Notes: generated by a model not told the origin, from the letters alone. A stretch of 54,802 bases of DNA from Lachnospiraceae bacterium (GCA_014804655.1 JAAUZK010000028.1:55731-110532), one strand, 5' to 3'. Numbered from the stretch's first letter, positions 1-9,026 are shown. Numbers and translations: made by a program.

Positions 1-936
1 GATGAGAATTATGTGACTTACTCGGAGATGGAGTCGGACGGCAGTTTTATACTTAAACTTTTCTGCGTCAATCCGGCGAAGAATCTCAGAGAGTGTATGC
101 AGCGTGGAAGAAGTACGATCCTGTTTTCGGCGACACTTCTGCCGATCGGGTATTATAAGACGCTGCTGGGAGCGGATGAAGGAGATTATGAGGTGTACGC
201 CAAGTCGGTGTTTAATCCGGAGAAGATGGGGCTATACATCGGCAGCGATGTAACCAGTAGATATACGCGAAGAGGTGACGAGGAATATTATCGGATCGCT
301 TCTTATATTCATGAGGTAGTGCGGCAGAGGCATGGCAATTATATGCTGTTCTTTCCATCTCATGCTTTTTTGCGAAATGTTTATGAGATCTATATGCACT
401 ATTTCAATGCAGAGGGAAACGTGGAGTGCATCGTGCAGGAAGATTATATGAATGAGCAGGCGCGGGAAGCGTTTCTGAACAGGTTCACTGGAAATGAGGA
501 CTGTGATCTGAATGCATTGATCAGGATGGAAATCGAAGTGGAGGAAGACAGAAGTCTTCTGGGATTCTGTGTGATGGGCGGTATTTTCAGTGAGGGCATC
601 GACTTGAAGAATGACAGCCTGATCGGCGCCATCATTATTGGTACCGGACTTCCGCAGGTGTGCAATGAGCGTGAACTGTTGAAAAATTATTTCGATGGGT
701 GGGGAGAGAACGGTTTTGATTATGCCTACCGGTATCCCGGTATGAATAAGGTGCTGCAGGCGGCGGGCCGAGTCATCCGTACCGTAGAAGACTTCGGGAT
801 TGTGGCGCTCTTGGATGACAGGTTTCTGTCGCCTGCTTATCAGAGATTATTTCCCAGAGAATGGGAAAATTATGAAGTTGTGACGCTTGACCGTATTGGT
901 CGAAGAGTGGAACGCTTCTGGGACGAGTGGCTGTAA
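1..936 (+). CDS. DinG/XPD-family ATP-dependent DNA helicase, C-terminal part
   Basis: The reading frame is open from base 1, so this is the 3' part (about 311 residues) of a gene that starts before the window. It reads as the second RecA-like half of a superfamily 2 helicase of the DinG/Rad3/XPD type. STILFSATLLP corresponds to the conserved Ser-Ala-Thr motif, GGIFSEGIDLKND to helicase motif V, and QAAGRVIRTVEDFG to motif VI with its arginine fingers. Such enzymes unwind DNA 5'-3' using ATP and often carry an Fe-S cluster in the N-terminal half, which is not visible here. The next gene is convergent, 11 bases downstream. The family is secure; the exact repair role is not. Confidence 0.85.
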   Translation, partial: DENYVTYSEMESDGSFILKLFCVNPAKNLRECMQRGRSTILFSATLLPIGYYKTLLGADEGDYEVYAKSVFNPEKMGLYIGSDVTSRYTRRGDEEYYRIASYIHEVVRQRHGNYMLFFPSHAFLRNVYEIYMHYFNAEGNVECIVQEDYMNEQAREAFLNRFTGNEDCDLNALIRMEIEVEEDRSLLGFCVMGGIFSEGIDLKNDSLIGAIIIGTGLPQVCNERELLKNYFDGWGENGFDYAYRYPGMNKVLQAAGRVIRTVEDFGIVALLDDRFLSPAYQRLFPREWENYEVVTLDRIGRRVERFWDEWL

Positions 937-947
937 ATGCCGCCGTG

Positions 948-1811
948 TTATTGTGCTCGCAACAGCATAATCTCTTCCTTATAGGGCGGCACCTTCTTGT
1001 CCGGATCAGTCAATGACGGAATATAGGGCGTTTCCAGTATCTTGGGAAGATGTATGAAATCGGGATGGTGGACGATGTATCGCAGAGTCTCCGTTCCGAT
1101 GGTGCCCTCGCCGATGTTGGCATGGCGGTCTTTCGCCGCGCCGCGCTCGTTCTTACTGTCATTGATATGAAACAGGGCAATCTGCGATTTTCCAATTAAT
1201 TGATCGAATCGGTCAATTACCCCGTCGAAATCATTTACGATATCATAGCCGGAATCGTTTAGATGGCATGTGTCCATACAGACGCGCAGTTTATCACTGT
1301 GAGTGACTTTGTCGTAGATGGCAGCCAGCTCTTCAAAACTGCGCCCGATCTCGGAACCTTTACCAGCCATGGTCTCCAACGCAATATAGCAGTCCTGTGT
1401 TCCGGTAAGTACTTCGTTCAGGCCTTGAGCAATCCGGTCAATACCTGCTTCGGTCCCTGCACCCACATGTGCACCGGGGTGCAGGATCAGGATGTGGGAA
1501 CCCATGGCAATCGTGCGCTCGATTTCCAGTGCAAGGAATTCCACCGCAATTTCGTAGGTGGCGGGATTGACCGTATTAGCCAAATTGATGATATAAGGTG
1601 CATGAACAACGAAATCATTGATTCCGTGGGCGCGCATATATTCCCATGCAGGAGCGATATTCAGCTCCTTGATATCCTTTCGTTTCGTATTCTGGGGTGC
1701 ACCTGTGTATAACATAAAGGTGTCCGCCTCATAAGACACCGCCTCCTTCGCGGAGCCCAACATCATTTCTTTACCGCTCATTCCCACATGGGAGCCCAGT
1801 ATCGGCTGCAT
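948..1811 (-). CDS. nfo: Deoxyribonuclease IV (AP endonuclease)
   Basis: The 287-residue protein has the usual length and fold signature of the TIM-barrel, three-zinc endonuclease IV family. It begins with [10 protein letters not shown]. Metal-ligand motifs are seen in order: [59 protein letters not shown] and the final KILETPY. It cleaves the phosphodiester bond 5' to abasic sites in base-excision repair and acts in the cytoplasm without a signal peptide. It is transcribed towards the helicase gene and apart from the GH13 gene. A weak promoter candidate lies about 77 bases upstream. Confidence 0.95.
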   Translation of the reverse strand: MQPILGSHVGMSGKEMMLGSAKEAVSYEADTFMLYTGAPQNTKRKDIKELNIAPAWEYMRAHGINDFVVHAPYIINLANTVNPATYEIAVEFLALEIERTIAMGSHILILHPGAHVGAGTEAGIDRIAQGLNEVLTGTQDCYIALETMAGKGSEIGRSFEELAAIYDKVTHSDKLRVCMDTCHLNDSGYDIVNDFDGVIDRFDQLIGKSQIALFHINDSKNERGAAKDRHANIGEGTIGTETLRYIVHHPDFIHLPKILETPYIPSLTDPDKKVPPYKEEIMLLRAQ

Positions 1812-1887
1812 ATCTGAATACCATCCTTTCCGTAATTCGATTGACTTATAACGTCAACCCACAAAATCTATTGACTGTAATGAAAAC

Positions 1888-1893
1888 ATTATA
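1888..1893 (-). promoter_or_regulatory. Possible -10 element of the endonuclease IV gene
   Basis: Read on the minus strand this is TATAAT in an AT-rich stretch about 77 bases before the start codon. The -35 hexamer 17 bases upstream is poor, so the call is tentative. The rest of the gap from 1812 to 2168 is AT-rich, and I see no gene or clear hairpin in it. Confidence 0.3.
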
Positions 1894-2168
1894 CAATATT
1901 TATTGACACCTTTCACCATGGGAAATTTAGATAAATGACAAAATTATAATAGAAAATTCCGAAAATGACATTCTTTTTTGACAAAAAAGGTGGAAAATTC
2001 ATCATGATATGACATAGCTGTCGATGTGGATAACTATGTGGAAATTGGGGATTTCTTTGGCAAATTGCAACGTTTTTCATAAAATAATGGGTAAAATGCT
2101 GTGGAAAAGTCGACAAACGGATTTTAGTTCATTTAAAAAGATACTCTTTCGGTCAATGTAACGATACT

Positions 2169-2197
2169 TTGCAAATATAAGGGAACAGTGATAAAAT
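2169..2197 (+). promoter_or_regulatory. Sigma-A type promoter of the GH13 gene
   Basis: TTGCAA (2169-2174), a 17-base spacer and TAAAAT (2192-2197) make a good housekeeping promoter. It lies about 60 bases before the GH13 start codon. Confidence 0.55.
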
Positions 2198-2259
2198 AGA
2201 GGGCGTGAGAATTAAAGAAACAAAATAAAATGAGAGATCATAAGGAAGAGGAGAATATT

Positions 2260-3570
2260 ATGTGGGCTTATGAGAGTGTTTTTTATCAGATCTATCCGTT
2301 GGGATTTTGCGGAGCGCCTTTTGAGAACGACGGGCAGTTGGTACATAGAATCCTGAAAGTGAATGATTGGATTCCTCATATGAAGGAGCTGGGAATAAAC
2401 GCCATCTATTTTTCTCCCGTATTTGAATCCGATACCCACGGATACAATACGAGGGATTATCACACCATCGATTGCAGGCTGGGAACGAACGAAGATTTTA
2501 AGGAAGTATGTAAGAATCTGCATGACAACGGGATCAAAGTGGTGCTGGACGGCGTCTTTAATCATGTGGGAAGAGGATTCTGGGCATTTCAGGATGTACT
2601 TAAAAATCGGGAGAATTCTCCATATCTCAGTTGGTTTAATATTAATCTGGGCGGCAATTCCAACTATAATGACGGTCTGTGGTATGAAGGCTGGGAGGGA
2701 AACTACGATCTGGTAAAACTCAACTTAAGACATGAGGATGTGATCAACCATATCCTTGACAGCGTCAGAGGATGGGTGGAAGAGTTCGACATCGACGGAC
2801 TCAGACTGGATGTGGCATATTGTCTGGATCATGATTTTGTCAGGAGGCTACGTGGCTTTACGGATGGTCTGAAGCCGGATTTCTATTTATTGGGAGAGAT
2901 GCTTCACGGTGATTACAAGACGCTTGTCAACGGGCAGATGTTACATTCCGCTACGAACTATGAGTGTTATAAGGGGTTGTTCTCCAGCTTTAACAGCATG
3001 AACATGTTTGAGATCAATCACTCGCTGCTCAGACAGTTCGGTCCTGAGAACTGGACTTTATATAAGGGAGAGCACATGTTGTCCTTTGTGGATAACCATG
3101 ATGTGACGAGGATCGCGAGCAATCTGAACAACGAGGCACATTTACCGTTGATCTATGCGTTGTGTTTCGGTATGCCCGGCATTCCCTGTGTATATTACGG
3201 CAGTGAGTGGGGCGCAAAGGCGCACAAGAGCGAGGGCGATCCGGCACTCAGAGCCTGCTTCGAGAAGCCGGAGTGGACTGATCTGTGCGACTGGATCAGT
3301 AGGCTCGCCGAGGCGAAGAAGAATTCCGTGGCTCTCAATTATGGAGATTTTCGTTCGGTTGTACTGACGAATAAGCAGTGTATTTTCGAGCGTAAGTGCG
3401 ACAGTGAGAGAGTGCTTGTGGCAATTAACGCGGACAGCGAGAACTACACCGCGCATTTCGACGCGGGCTGCGGCATGGCGGTGGATCTGATCAGCGGAGA
3501 AAGCCATGATTTCGGCGGCGGAAGCGAGCTGCCGGGATACAGTGCTTTTTTCTGGAAAATGGAAAAATAG
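2260..3570 (+). CDS. GH13 family cytoplasmic alpha-glucosidase/maltodextrinase
   Basis: The 436-residue protein has no signal peptide and carries the GH13 barrel motifs in order: DGVFNHVG (residues 97-104), GLRLDVAY with nucleophile D184, LLGEML with acid/base E213, and FVDNHDVTR with D281. Very short N- and C-terminal domains and a cytoplasmic location suggest hydrolysis or transfer on imported maltodextrins rather than extracellular starch breakdown. ATG 2260 was chosen over an in-frame ATG at 2230 because AAGGAAGAGGAG sits just before it. It has its own promoter and no obvious operon partner. Exact substrate specificity cannot be read from the sequence. Confidence 0.88.
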   Translation: MWAYESVFYQIYPLGFCGAPFENDGQLVHRILKVNDWIPHMKELGINAIYFSPVFESDTHGYNTRDYHTIDCRLGTNEDFKEVCKNLHDNGIKVVLDGVFNHVGRGFWAFQDVLKNRENSPYLSWFNINLGGNSNYNDGLWYEGWEGNYDLVKLNLRHEDVINHILDSVRGWVEEFDIDGLRLDVAYCLDHDFVRRLRGFTDGLKPDFYLLGEMLHGDYKTLVNGQMLHSATNYECYKGLFSSFNSMNMFEINHSLLRQFGPENWTLYKGEHMLSFVDNHDVTRIASNLNNEAHLPLIYALCFGMPGIPCVYYGSEWGAKAHKSEGDPALRACFEKPEWTDLCDWISRLAEAKKNSVALNYGDFRSVVLTNKQCIFERKCDSERVLVAINADSENYTAHFDAGCGMAVDLISGESHDFGGGSELPGYSAFFWKMEK

Positions 3571-3589
3571 GAAAATTAACAAAAAACTA

Positions 3590-3618
3590 TTGACAAAATT
3601 GTAGAATTTGACTATTAT
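3590..3618 (+). promoter_or_regulatory. Strong sigma-A promoter before the liv operon
   Basis: TTGACA (3590-3595), 17 bases and TATTAT (3613-3618) form a near-consensus promoter. Transcription would start near 3625, leaving a leader of about 155 bases before livJ that contains an intrinsic-terminator hairpin. Confidence 0.75.
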
Positions 3619-3636
3619 TTTTCTAAGTTTCAAGGG

Positions 3637-3672
3637 AGGGACTTCTTATTATTATATAGAAGTCCCTTTTTT
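3637..3672 (+). terminator. Intrinsic terminator inside the liv leader
   Basis: AGGGACTTCT (3637-3646) pairs perfectly with AGAAGTCCCT (3658-3667) around an 11-base loop, followed by six T (3667-3672). It lies only about 12 bases after the expected start of transcription from the 3590 promoter. It could end the upstream GH13 transcript, act as an attenuator of the liv operon, or do both. Confidence 0.8.
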
Positions 3673-3708
3673 GAACCTTATCCGAAAAAATTTTTTTCAA
3701 TCACGGGA

Positions 3709-3761
3709 TTTGTGTCTGTGCGCTGTCGGTCACAAACTCGTTATGTACAAGAAGCAGCGCA
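3709..3761 (+). promoter_or_regulatory. Structured region of the livJ leader
   Basis: TTTGTG (3709-3714) can pair with CACAAA (3731-3736). The TGCGCTG lying between them (3719-3725) can pair with CAGCGCA (3755-3761). The two helices interlock, so they would be either alternatives or a pseudoknot, placed just before the ribosome binding site. No known riboswitch class was recognised. Confidence 0.35.
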
Positions 3762-3778
3762 GAAATGAGGAGAAGATT

Positions 3779-5047
3779 ATGAAAAAGAAAATGTTAAGTC
3801 TTGTGCTTGCAGGAGCCATGATGGCTACAGTGCTGACTGGCTGTGGTTCTACAGGCGCAGATGCCGGCAGTACGGCTGAAGGAACAACGGTTGATGCAGC
3901 AGAGGATACGGGTGCAGACAATGCGGCAGCAGATGCGACAGAGGATGCAGGTGCGGCAGACGATGCACAGGCAGCCGGCGCAGGCGGTACGTTTAAGATC
4001 GGCGGTATCGGACCTCTGACCGGCGGTGCGGCAGTATACGGTATCGCAGCGATGAATGGTTCTCAGATCGCAGTTGACGAGATCAATGCGGCAGGCGGCA
4101 TATGCGGTATGACTGTTGAGTTGAATTTCCAGGATGATGAACTGGATGCGGAGAAATCCGTTAATGCGTACAATACATTGAAGGACTGGGGCATGCAGGC
4201 GCTGGACGGCTGCGTAACCAGTGGATGTTCCATTGCAGTAGCGGCTAAGTCGGCAGAGGATCAGATTTTCCAGTTGACACCTTCGGGTTCTGCTGTAGAG
4301 TGTGTTACTAATGATAACTCTTTCCGCGTATGTTTCTCAGACCCTAACCAAGGATCGGCATCCGCGCAGTATATCGGTGAGAACGGTCTTGCGTCTAAGA
4401 TCGCGGTCATCTATGACAGTTCCGATGTATATTCCTCCGGTATTTATGAGAAGTTTGCACAGGAAGCGGCAAATCAGTCTTTTGAGATCGTGACGGCAGG
4501 TGCTTTCACGGCGGATAACAAGACGGATTTCTCCGTACAGTTACAGCAGGCAAAGGATGCGGGAGCAGATCTTGTGTTCCTGCCGATCTATTATAATGAA
4601 GCAGCCCTGATCTTAAAGCAGGCTTCCGATATGGGATTTGATGTGCAGTTCTTCGGTTGTGATGGTCTGGACGGTATTCTGGGTGTTGAGAACTTCGACG
4701 CTTCCTTAGCGGAGGATGTTATGCTTCTGACTCCTTTCGCAGCAGATGCAACAGATGATCTGACAGTTAAGTTTGTTACCACATATAATGAGAAATTCGG
4801 CGAGACCCCGAACCAGTTCGCAGCAGACGGCTACGATGCGGTTTACACCATCAAGGCAGCGGCAGAGCAGGCAGGGATCACAGCGGATATGTCCAACGAA
4901 GAGATTTGTACAGCGCTGTCAGCAGCAATGACACAGATCAAGGTAGACGGACTTACCGGCGCAGGCATTACATGGGACGCTTCCGGTGAACCCACCAAAG
5001 CTCCTAAGGCAGTTATCATTAAGAACGGCGTATATACAGCTATGTAA
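3779..5047 (+). CDS. livJ: Branched-chain amino-acid type ABC transporter, substrate-binding lipoprotein
   Basis: The 422-residue product starts with a lipoprotein signal, MKKKMLSLVLAGAMMATVLTGC, cut at the lipobox Cys. A long Ala/Asp/Gly linker follows to about residue 70, then a type I periplasmic-binding fold beginning FKIGGIGPLTGGAAVYG. This is the LivJ/LivK family that captures hydrophobic amino acids or similar small amides outside the membrane. ATG 3779 follows GAGGAGAAG; a longer in-frame extension would put residues ahead of the signal peptide. It is the first gene of livJHMGF. The next gene starts 204 bases later, after three hairpins. Substrate is not certain from sequence. Confidence 0.92.
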   Translation: MKKKMLSLVLAGAMMATVLTGCGSTGADAGSTAEGTTVDAAEDTGADNAAADATEDAGAADDAQAAGAGGTFKIGGIGPLTGGAAVYGIAAMNGSQIAVDEINAAGGICGMTVELNFQDDELDAEKSVNAYNTLKDWGMQALDGCVTSGCSIAVAAKSAEDQIFQLTPSGSAVECVTNDNSFRVCFSDPNQGSASAQYIGENGLASKIAVIYDSSDVYSSGIYEKFAQEAANQSFEIVTAGAFTADNKTDFSVQLQQAKDAGADLVFLPIYYNEAALILKQASDMGFDVQFFGCDGLDGILGVENFDASLAEDVMLLTPFAADATDDLTVKFVTTYNEKFGETPNQFAADGYDAVYTIKAAAEQAGITADMSNEEICTALSAAMTQIKVDGLTGAGITWDASGEPTKAPKAVIIKNGVYTAM

Positions 5048-5051
5048 TAAG

Positions 5052-5198
5052 ACATGAAGTTACACTAAGGCACCAAAGTACGGTGCCTAAGTGCAACTAA
5101 GTCATGTTTGGGAGAATGCCGCTTGCCAGCGGGCATTCTCCATAAATGTCTATAGGTCATACATAACCTAGCTCGAAGAAATCATCGTTTCTTCGAGC
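5052..5198 (+). promoter_or_regulatory. Three stem-loops between livJ and livH
   Basis: The 204-base gap holds three consecutive hairpins. A long one pairs 5058-5074 with 5082-5098 (core AGGCACC/GGTGCCT), with outer arms 5052-5057 and 5102-5107. The second pairs GGAGAATGCC (5111-5120) with GGCATTCTCC (5132-5141). The third pairs GCTCGAAGAAA (5171-5181) with TTTCTTCGAGC (5188-5198). None has a strong T tract. Such elements between a binding-protein gene and its permease commonly stabilise the upstream mRNA segment or lower downstream expression; that role is inferred. Confidence 0.7.
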
Positions 5199-5251
5199 GG
5201 ACTATTATATGAATATGAAACAACCATGAACAAGAGAACAGAGGTGTAAGT

Positions 5252-6133
5252 ATGAGTTTTGCAGCCCATTTGATAAACGGAATCAGTTTAGGAAGTGTGT
5301 ACGCGCTGATCGCACTTGGCTACACGATGGTATATGGTATTGCCAAGATGTTGAATTTCGCCCACGGCGATGTCATTATGATCGGCGGCTATGTGGTGTT
5401 TGTGACGGTCAGTGGCATGGGACTGAATCCCCTCGCGTCGATCATTATATCCATGGCGGTGTGCACGATCTTAGGCGTGACGATTGAGCGGGTGGCATAC
5501 AGACCTCTTCGGGGTGCTTCACCGCTTGCCGTGCTCATTACGGCAATCGGAGTCAGCTACCTCTTACAGAATATTGCGCTTCTCGTATTCGGTTCGGATA
5601 CGAAGGCATTCACGAATGTAGTGACATTACCGAATTTAGAATTGTTTGACGGACAGTTAGTCATCAAGAGCGTGACTATTGTGACTGTTATAGTCAATAT
5701 TGTTATCATGGTCGGTCTTACCCTTTTTGTGAAAAAGACCAAGATCGGACGCGCCATGACGGCGGTGTCCGAAGATCAGGGCGCGGCACAGCTTATGGGA
5801 ATCAACGTGAACGGCACGATTGCCGTGACCTTTGCCATTGGTTCTTCTCTCGCGGCAATCGCGGGTGTGCTCTTATGTTCTGCTTATCCGGCGCTTACGC
5901 CATACACCGGCTCCATGCCCGGTATTAAGGCTTTCGTGGCGGCGGTATTCGGCGGGATCGGTTCGATTCCCGGCGCTTTTATCGGCGGAATTCTGCTGGG
6001 TGTTATTGAGAATCTGAGCAAAGCCTATATTTCTTCCCAGCTTTCCGATGCGATCGTATTCAGTATTCTGATCATCGTGTTATTAGTGAAACCTACCGGA
6101 CTTCTCGGCAGGAAGATTCAGGAAAAGGTTTAA
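5252..6133 (+). CDS. livH: Branched-chain amino-acid ABC transporter permease LivH
   Basis: The 293-residue integral membrane protein has about eight hydrophobic segments and the family signatures ISLGSVYALIALGYTMVYGI near the N-terminus, MLNFAHGDVIMIGGY, and GGIGSIPGAFIGG near residue 235. It forms one half of the membrane channel with LivM. ATG 5252 is preceded by AGAGGTGTAAGT. It sits between the hairpin-rich gap and livM, which starts 20 bases after its stop, so livH and livM are clearly translated from one message. Confidence 0.92.
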   Translation: MSFAAHLINGISLGSVYALIALGYTMVYGIAKMLNFAHGDVIMIGGYVVFVTVSGMGLNPLASIIISMAVCTILGVTIERVAYRPLRGASPLAVLITAIGVSYLLQNIALLVFGSDTKAFTNVVTLPNLELFDGQLVIKSVTIVTVIVNIVIMVGLTLFVKKTKIGRAMTAVSEDQGAAQLMGINVNGTIAVTFAIGSSLAAIAGVLLCSAYPALTPYTGSMPGIKAFVAAVFGGIGSIPGAFIGGILLGVIENLSKAYISSQLSDAIVFSILIIVLLVKPTGLLGRKIQEKV

Positions 6134-6153
6134 GCGAAGGGAAGGAGAAGGAT

Positions 6154-7227
6154 ATGAAAACGAAAGCGGGCAGATTAAGTAAAACAACGAAGAATGATCT
6201 GATCACCTATGCCATGGTGATCCTTGCATATATTGTAATGCAGCTTCTGGTTTCCACAGGACATGTATCCAGTTTGATTCAGGGGCTGTTGGTGCCTTTC
6301 TGTACTTATGCGATTGTGGCGATCGCTTTAAATCTGACGGTAGGAATTCTGGGAGAGCTTAGTCTCGGACATGCGGGATTCATGTGCGTGGGCGCTTTTT
6401 CCAGCGCGGTATTCTCTTTGGCGTTTAAAGATGCCATACCGAGCGGACTGCGGTTTTTTATCGCGCTGCTCATCGGTGCGGTTACTGCAGCTCTCGTAGG
6501 CTTTCTGGTGGGTATTCCGGTACTGCGCCTTCGGGGTGACTATCTGGCGATTGTGACACTTGCTTTTGGAGAAATCATTAAGAATATCGTTAATGCACTG
6601 TATCTCGGCGTGGATTCTAACGGTTTGCATTTTACTATGAAGGACGCATTGTCTCTTAATATGGAAGAAGACGGTGTGGTGTTGATTAAGGGAGCACAGG
6701 GAGTCACGGGCACGCCGAATGATTCCAACTTTACCGTCGGTGTGATTCTTGTGCTGGTCACACTTTTCATCGTGTTGAACTTTATCCATTCCAGAACGGG
6801 ACGTGCGGTTATGTCGATTCGTGACAATCGGATCGCCGCCGAGTCTGTAGGGATTAATGTGACGAAGTATAAACTGATTGCATTTACGATCTCGGCTTCA
6901 CTGGCCGGCGTGGCGGGCGTGCTCTATGCGCATAATTTGTCCTCGCTGACAGCACTGCCTAAGAACTTCGGATATAACATGTCTATTCTGATTCTCGTGT
7001 TTGTTGTGCTGGGCGGTATCGGCAATATTCGCGGATCCATCATTGCGGCGGTACTTCTGACACTTTTACCGGAGGTCTTAAGAGTGTTAAGCGATTATCG
7101 TATGCTGATCTATGCCATCGTGTTGATTGCTATGATGATCTTTAACTGGAGTCCGAATGCAATCTTCTTCAGAAAACGAGTGAAGCAGCGTTTGACAGCG
7201 GGCAGAAAGTCCGGGAAGGAGGCATAA
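6154..7227 (+). CDS. livM: Branched-chain amino-acid ABC transporter permease LivM
   Basis: The 357-residue membrane protein pairs with LivH. Typical LivM motifs are GILGELSLGHAGFMCVGAF, GIPVLRLRGDYLAIVTLAFGE and GGIGNIRGSI. A cytoplasmic, basic N-terminal tail precedes the first membrane span and a Lys/Arg-rich tail ends the protein. A GGAAGGAGAAGG ribosome binding site precedes ATG 6154, and livG starts 3 bases after the stop codon. Slightly longer than many LivM proteins because of an insertion around residues 160-185 between membrane spans. Confidence 0.92.
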   Translation: MKTKAGRLSKTTKNDLITYAMVILAYIVMQLLVSTGHVSSLIQGLLVPFCTYAIVAIALNLTVGILGELSLGHAGFMCVGAFSSAVFSLAFKDAIPSGLRFFIALLIGAVTAALVGFLVGIPVLRLRGDYLAIVTLAFGEIIKNIVNALYLGVDSNGLHFTMKDALSLNMEEDGVVLIKGAQGVTGTPNDSNFTVGVILVLVTLFIVLNFIHSRTGRAVMSIRDNRIAAESVGINVTKYKLIAFTISASLAGVAGVLYAHNLSSLTALPKNFGYNMSILILVFVVLGGIGNIRGSIIAAVLLTLLPEVLRVLSDYRMLIYAIVLIAMMIFNWSPNAIFFRKRVKQRLTAGRKSGKEA

Positions 7228-7230
7228 GAC

Positions 7231-7989
7231 ATGGCATTATTGGAAGTGAAGAACTTAGGAATCTCTTTCGGCGGTCTGCGTGCGGTCAATGAATTTAATA
7301 TTTCTGTGGAAAAAGGACAGCTTTACGGGTTGATCGGACCTAACGGTGCGGGTAAGACGACGGTCTTTAATCTGTTGACGGGAGTGTATCAGCCGGATGA
7401 GGGCGCCATCCTTTTAGACGGTGTGAATCTGACGGGGAAGAAGACGATTGAAATCTGCAAAGCGGGTATTGCCAGAACTTTTCAGAATATCAGACTGTTT
7501 GGTGACATGCCTGTACTTGATAATGTTAAGGTGGGACTGCATAACCATTATCCCTACTCGACCTTAGAGGGGATTCTGCGTCTGCCGCGTTATCATAAAG
7601 TAGAGAAAGAAATGAATGAGAAGGCGATGGAACTGCTCAAGGTGTTCGGGTTAGAGGACTATGCGGACTATCAGGCGGAGAATCTTCCTTACGGACAGCA
7701 GAGAAAATTAGAAATCGCCAGAGCCATGGCAACTGACCCGAAGCTGCTGTTGTTAGACGAGCCGGCGGCGGGCATGAACCCTAATGAGACGAAGGAACTT
7801 ATGGATACGATTCGCTTCGTGCGGGATCATTTCGATATGACGATTCTGTTGATCGAGCATGATATGAAGCTGGTGTCCGGAATATGCGAGAGACTGACGG
7901 TGCTTAACTTCGGTGAGGTGCTGGCACAGGGTGATACGCAGGACGTATTGAATAATCCGGAGGTTATTACGGCATATTTAGGAAGCTAG
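7231..7989 (+). CDS. livG: Branched-chain amino-acid ABC transporter ATPase LivG
   Basis: This 252-residue ATPase has Walker A GPNGAGKTT (about residues 36-44), the Q-loop region ARTFQNIRLF, the variant signature LPYGQQRKLEIARAM, Walker B LLLLDEPAAGM and switch His in LIEHDM. The family member LivG usually has this less canonical signature loop. It drives import together with LivF at the cytoplasmic side. A GGAAGGAGGC site precedes the ATG. The following gap to livF holds another long hairpin. Confidence 0.93.
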   Translation: MALLEVKNLGISFGGLRAVNEFNISVEKGQLYGLIGPNGAGKTTVFNLLTGVYQPDEGAILLDGVNLTGKKTIEICKAGIARTFQNIRLFGDMPVLDNVKVGLHNHYPYSTLEGILRLPRYHKVEKEMNEKAMELLKVFGLEDYADYQAENLPYGQQRKLEIARAMATDPKLLLLDEPAAGMNPNETKELMDTIRFVRDHFDMTILLIEHDMKLVSGICERLTVLNFGEVLAQGDTQDVLNNPEVITAYLGS

Positions 7990-7993
7990 CATA

Positions 7994-8084
7994 AGACGAA
8001 AAGATTTTCTAAGTCTGCATAGAACGCAGCCAAAGAAAATCTATGTTTCGTCTGCGAGAATGCCGCTTGCAGCGAGTGTTCTCG
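7994..8084 (+). promoter_or_regulatory. Two stem-loops between livG and livF
   Basis: AGACGAAA (7994-8001) plus AGATTTTCT (8002-8010) pair with AGAAAATCT (8034-8042) and TTTCGTCT (8046-8053), with a small CTGC/GCAG stem at the tip. A second hairpin starts CGAGAATGCCGCTTGC at 8055 and closes with TGTTCTCG at 8077-8084. This second hairpin shares the core GAGAATGCCGCTTGC with the livJ-livH gap, so the two gaps carry related elements. Confidence 0.65.
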
Positions 8085-8113
8085 GAAGACTGATAGAAGG
8101 GAAGAGTTGGCGT

Positions 8114-8824
8114 ATGGCAATGTTAGAAGTGAAAGATCTTCATGTACATTATGGTGTGATAGAGGCGATCAAGGGAATCAGTTTTGAGGTGGAACAGGGC
8201 GAGATCATCGCGCTGATCGGTGCTAACGGCGCGGGCAAGACCACGACCCTGCACACGATTACGGGTCTGATCAAGCCCACCAGCGGCAGTATCTTCTTCG
8301 AGGGCAAGGATATCACGAAGACGCCGGGCTATAAGATCGTACCTATGGGTATGGCGCATGTACCTGAGGGAAGGCGCGTGTTTGCACAGATGTCGGTCTA
8401 TGACAATCTGCTGATGGGCGCCTATACGAGAAAAGATAAGGACGAGATCAAGGAGAATCTGCACATGGTGTACGAACGTTTTCCGAGATTGGAGGAACGT
8501 AAGACACAGATGGCGGGAACTTTAAGCGGCGGTGAACAGCAGATGCTTGCCATGGGGCGGGCGCTCATGAGTCAGCCGAACATTATCCTGATGGACGAGC
8601 CGTCCATGGGATTATCCCCGATCTTTGTCAACGAGATCTTCGATATCATCAGACGGGTAAGTGAGTCGGGCACAACGGTGCTGTTAGTAGAGCAGAACGC
8701 GAAGAAAGCGTTGTCCATAGCGGACAGAGCGTATGTATTGGAGACAGGAACTATTTCGCTGTCGGGTGATGCGGATGAACTGATGCATAATGAGGCGGTG
8801 AAGAAAGCGTACTTAGGAGAGTAA
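8114..8824 (+). CDS. livF: Branched-chain amino-acid ABC transporter ATPase LivF
   Basis: The 236-residue ATPase has Walker A GANGAGKTT, signature LSGGEQQMLAMGRAL, Walker B IILMDEPSMGL and the switch region LLVEQNAKKAL, all typical of LivF. ATG 8114 was chosen because GAAGGGAAGAG precedes it; an earlier in-frame start would run through the intergenic hairpin and add residues not found in the family. It closes the livJHMGF operon. No terminator is evident directly after the stop. The gap 8825-9026 shows no recognisable gene. Confidence 0.92.
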   Translation: MAMLEVKDLHVHYGVIEAIKGISFEVEQGEIIALIGANGAGKTTTLHTITGLIKPTSGSIFFEGKDITKTPGYKIVPMGMAHVPEGRRVFAQMSVYDNLLMGAYTRKDKDEIKENLHMVYERFPRLEERKTQMAGTLSGGEQQMLAMGRALMSQPNIILMDEPSMGLSPIFVNEIFDIIRRVSESGTTVLLVEQNAKKALSIADRAYVLETGTISLSGDADELMHNEAVKKAYLGE

Positions 8825-9026
8825 AAGCGGCCGTATCCGTACAGTGACCGAAAGCGAAGCTATGCCTCAACGGAAAATGCAAGAATAGAACTTCGGGACT
8901 TTGTCAACGAAAGGGTGCAGGACATGTATTATAATAAGCTTTTGGATTTTGGTACGGATTTTGATGAATTGGAAGAGCGGTATCGCGCAAATGGATGATT
9001 ACCGATAAAAATTAAAGAAAATCCTG

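Noticed and set aside
1913..2116. 67-codon minus-strand frame in the nfo-GH13 gap
   Set aside because: AT-rich, no ribosome binding site, and biased composition (Phe, His, Pro) typical of chance frames.
3709..3761. Known riboswitch in the livJ leader
   Set aside because: No conserved core of lysine, glycine, SAM, T-box or other familiar leaders could be seen; only alternative helices.
8825..8998. Open frame after livF ending ...FDELEERYRANG
   Set aside because: The residues look protein-like and may be the relic of an antitoxin-type gene. There is no good start codon or ribosome binding site except a 24-codon piece at 8924, so it was not called.
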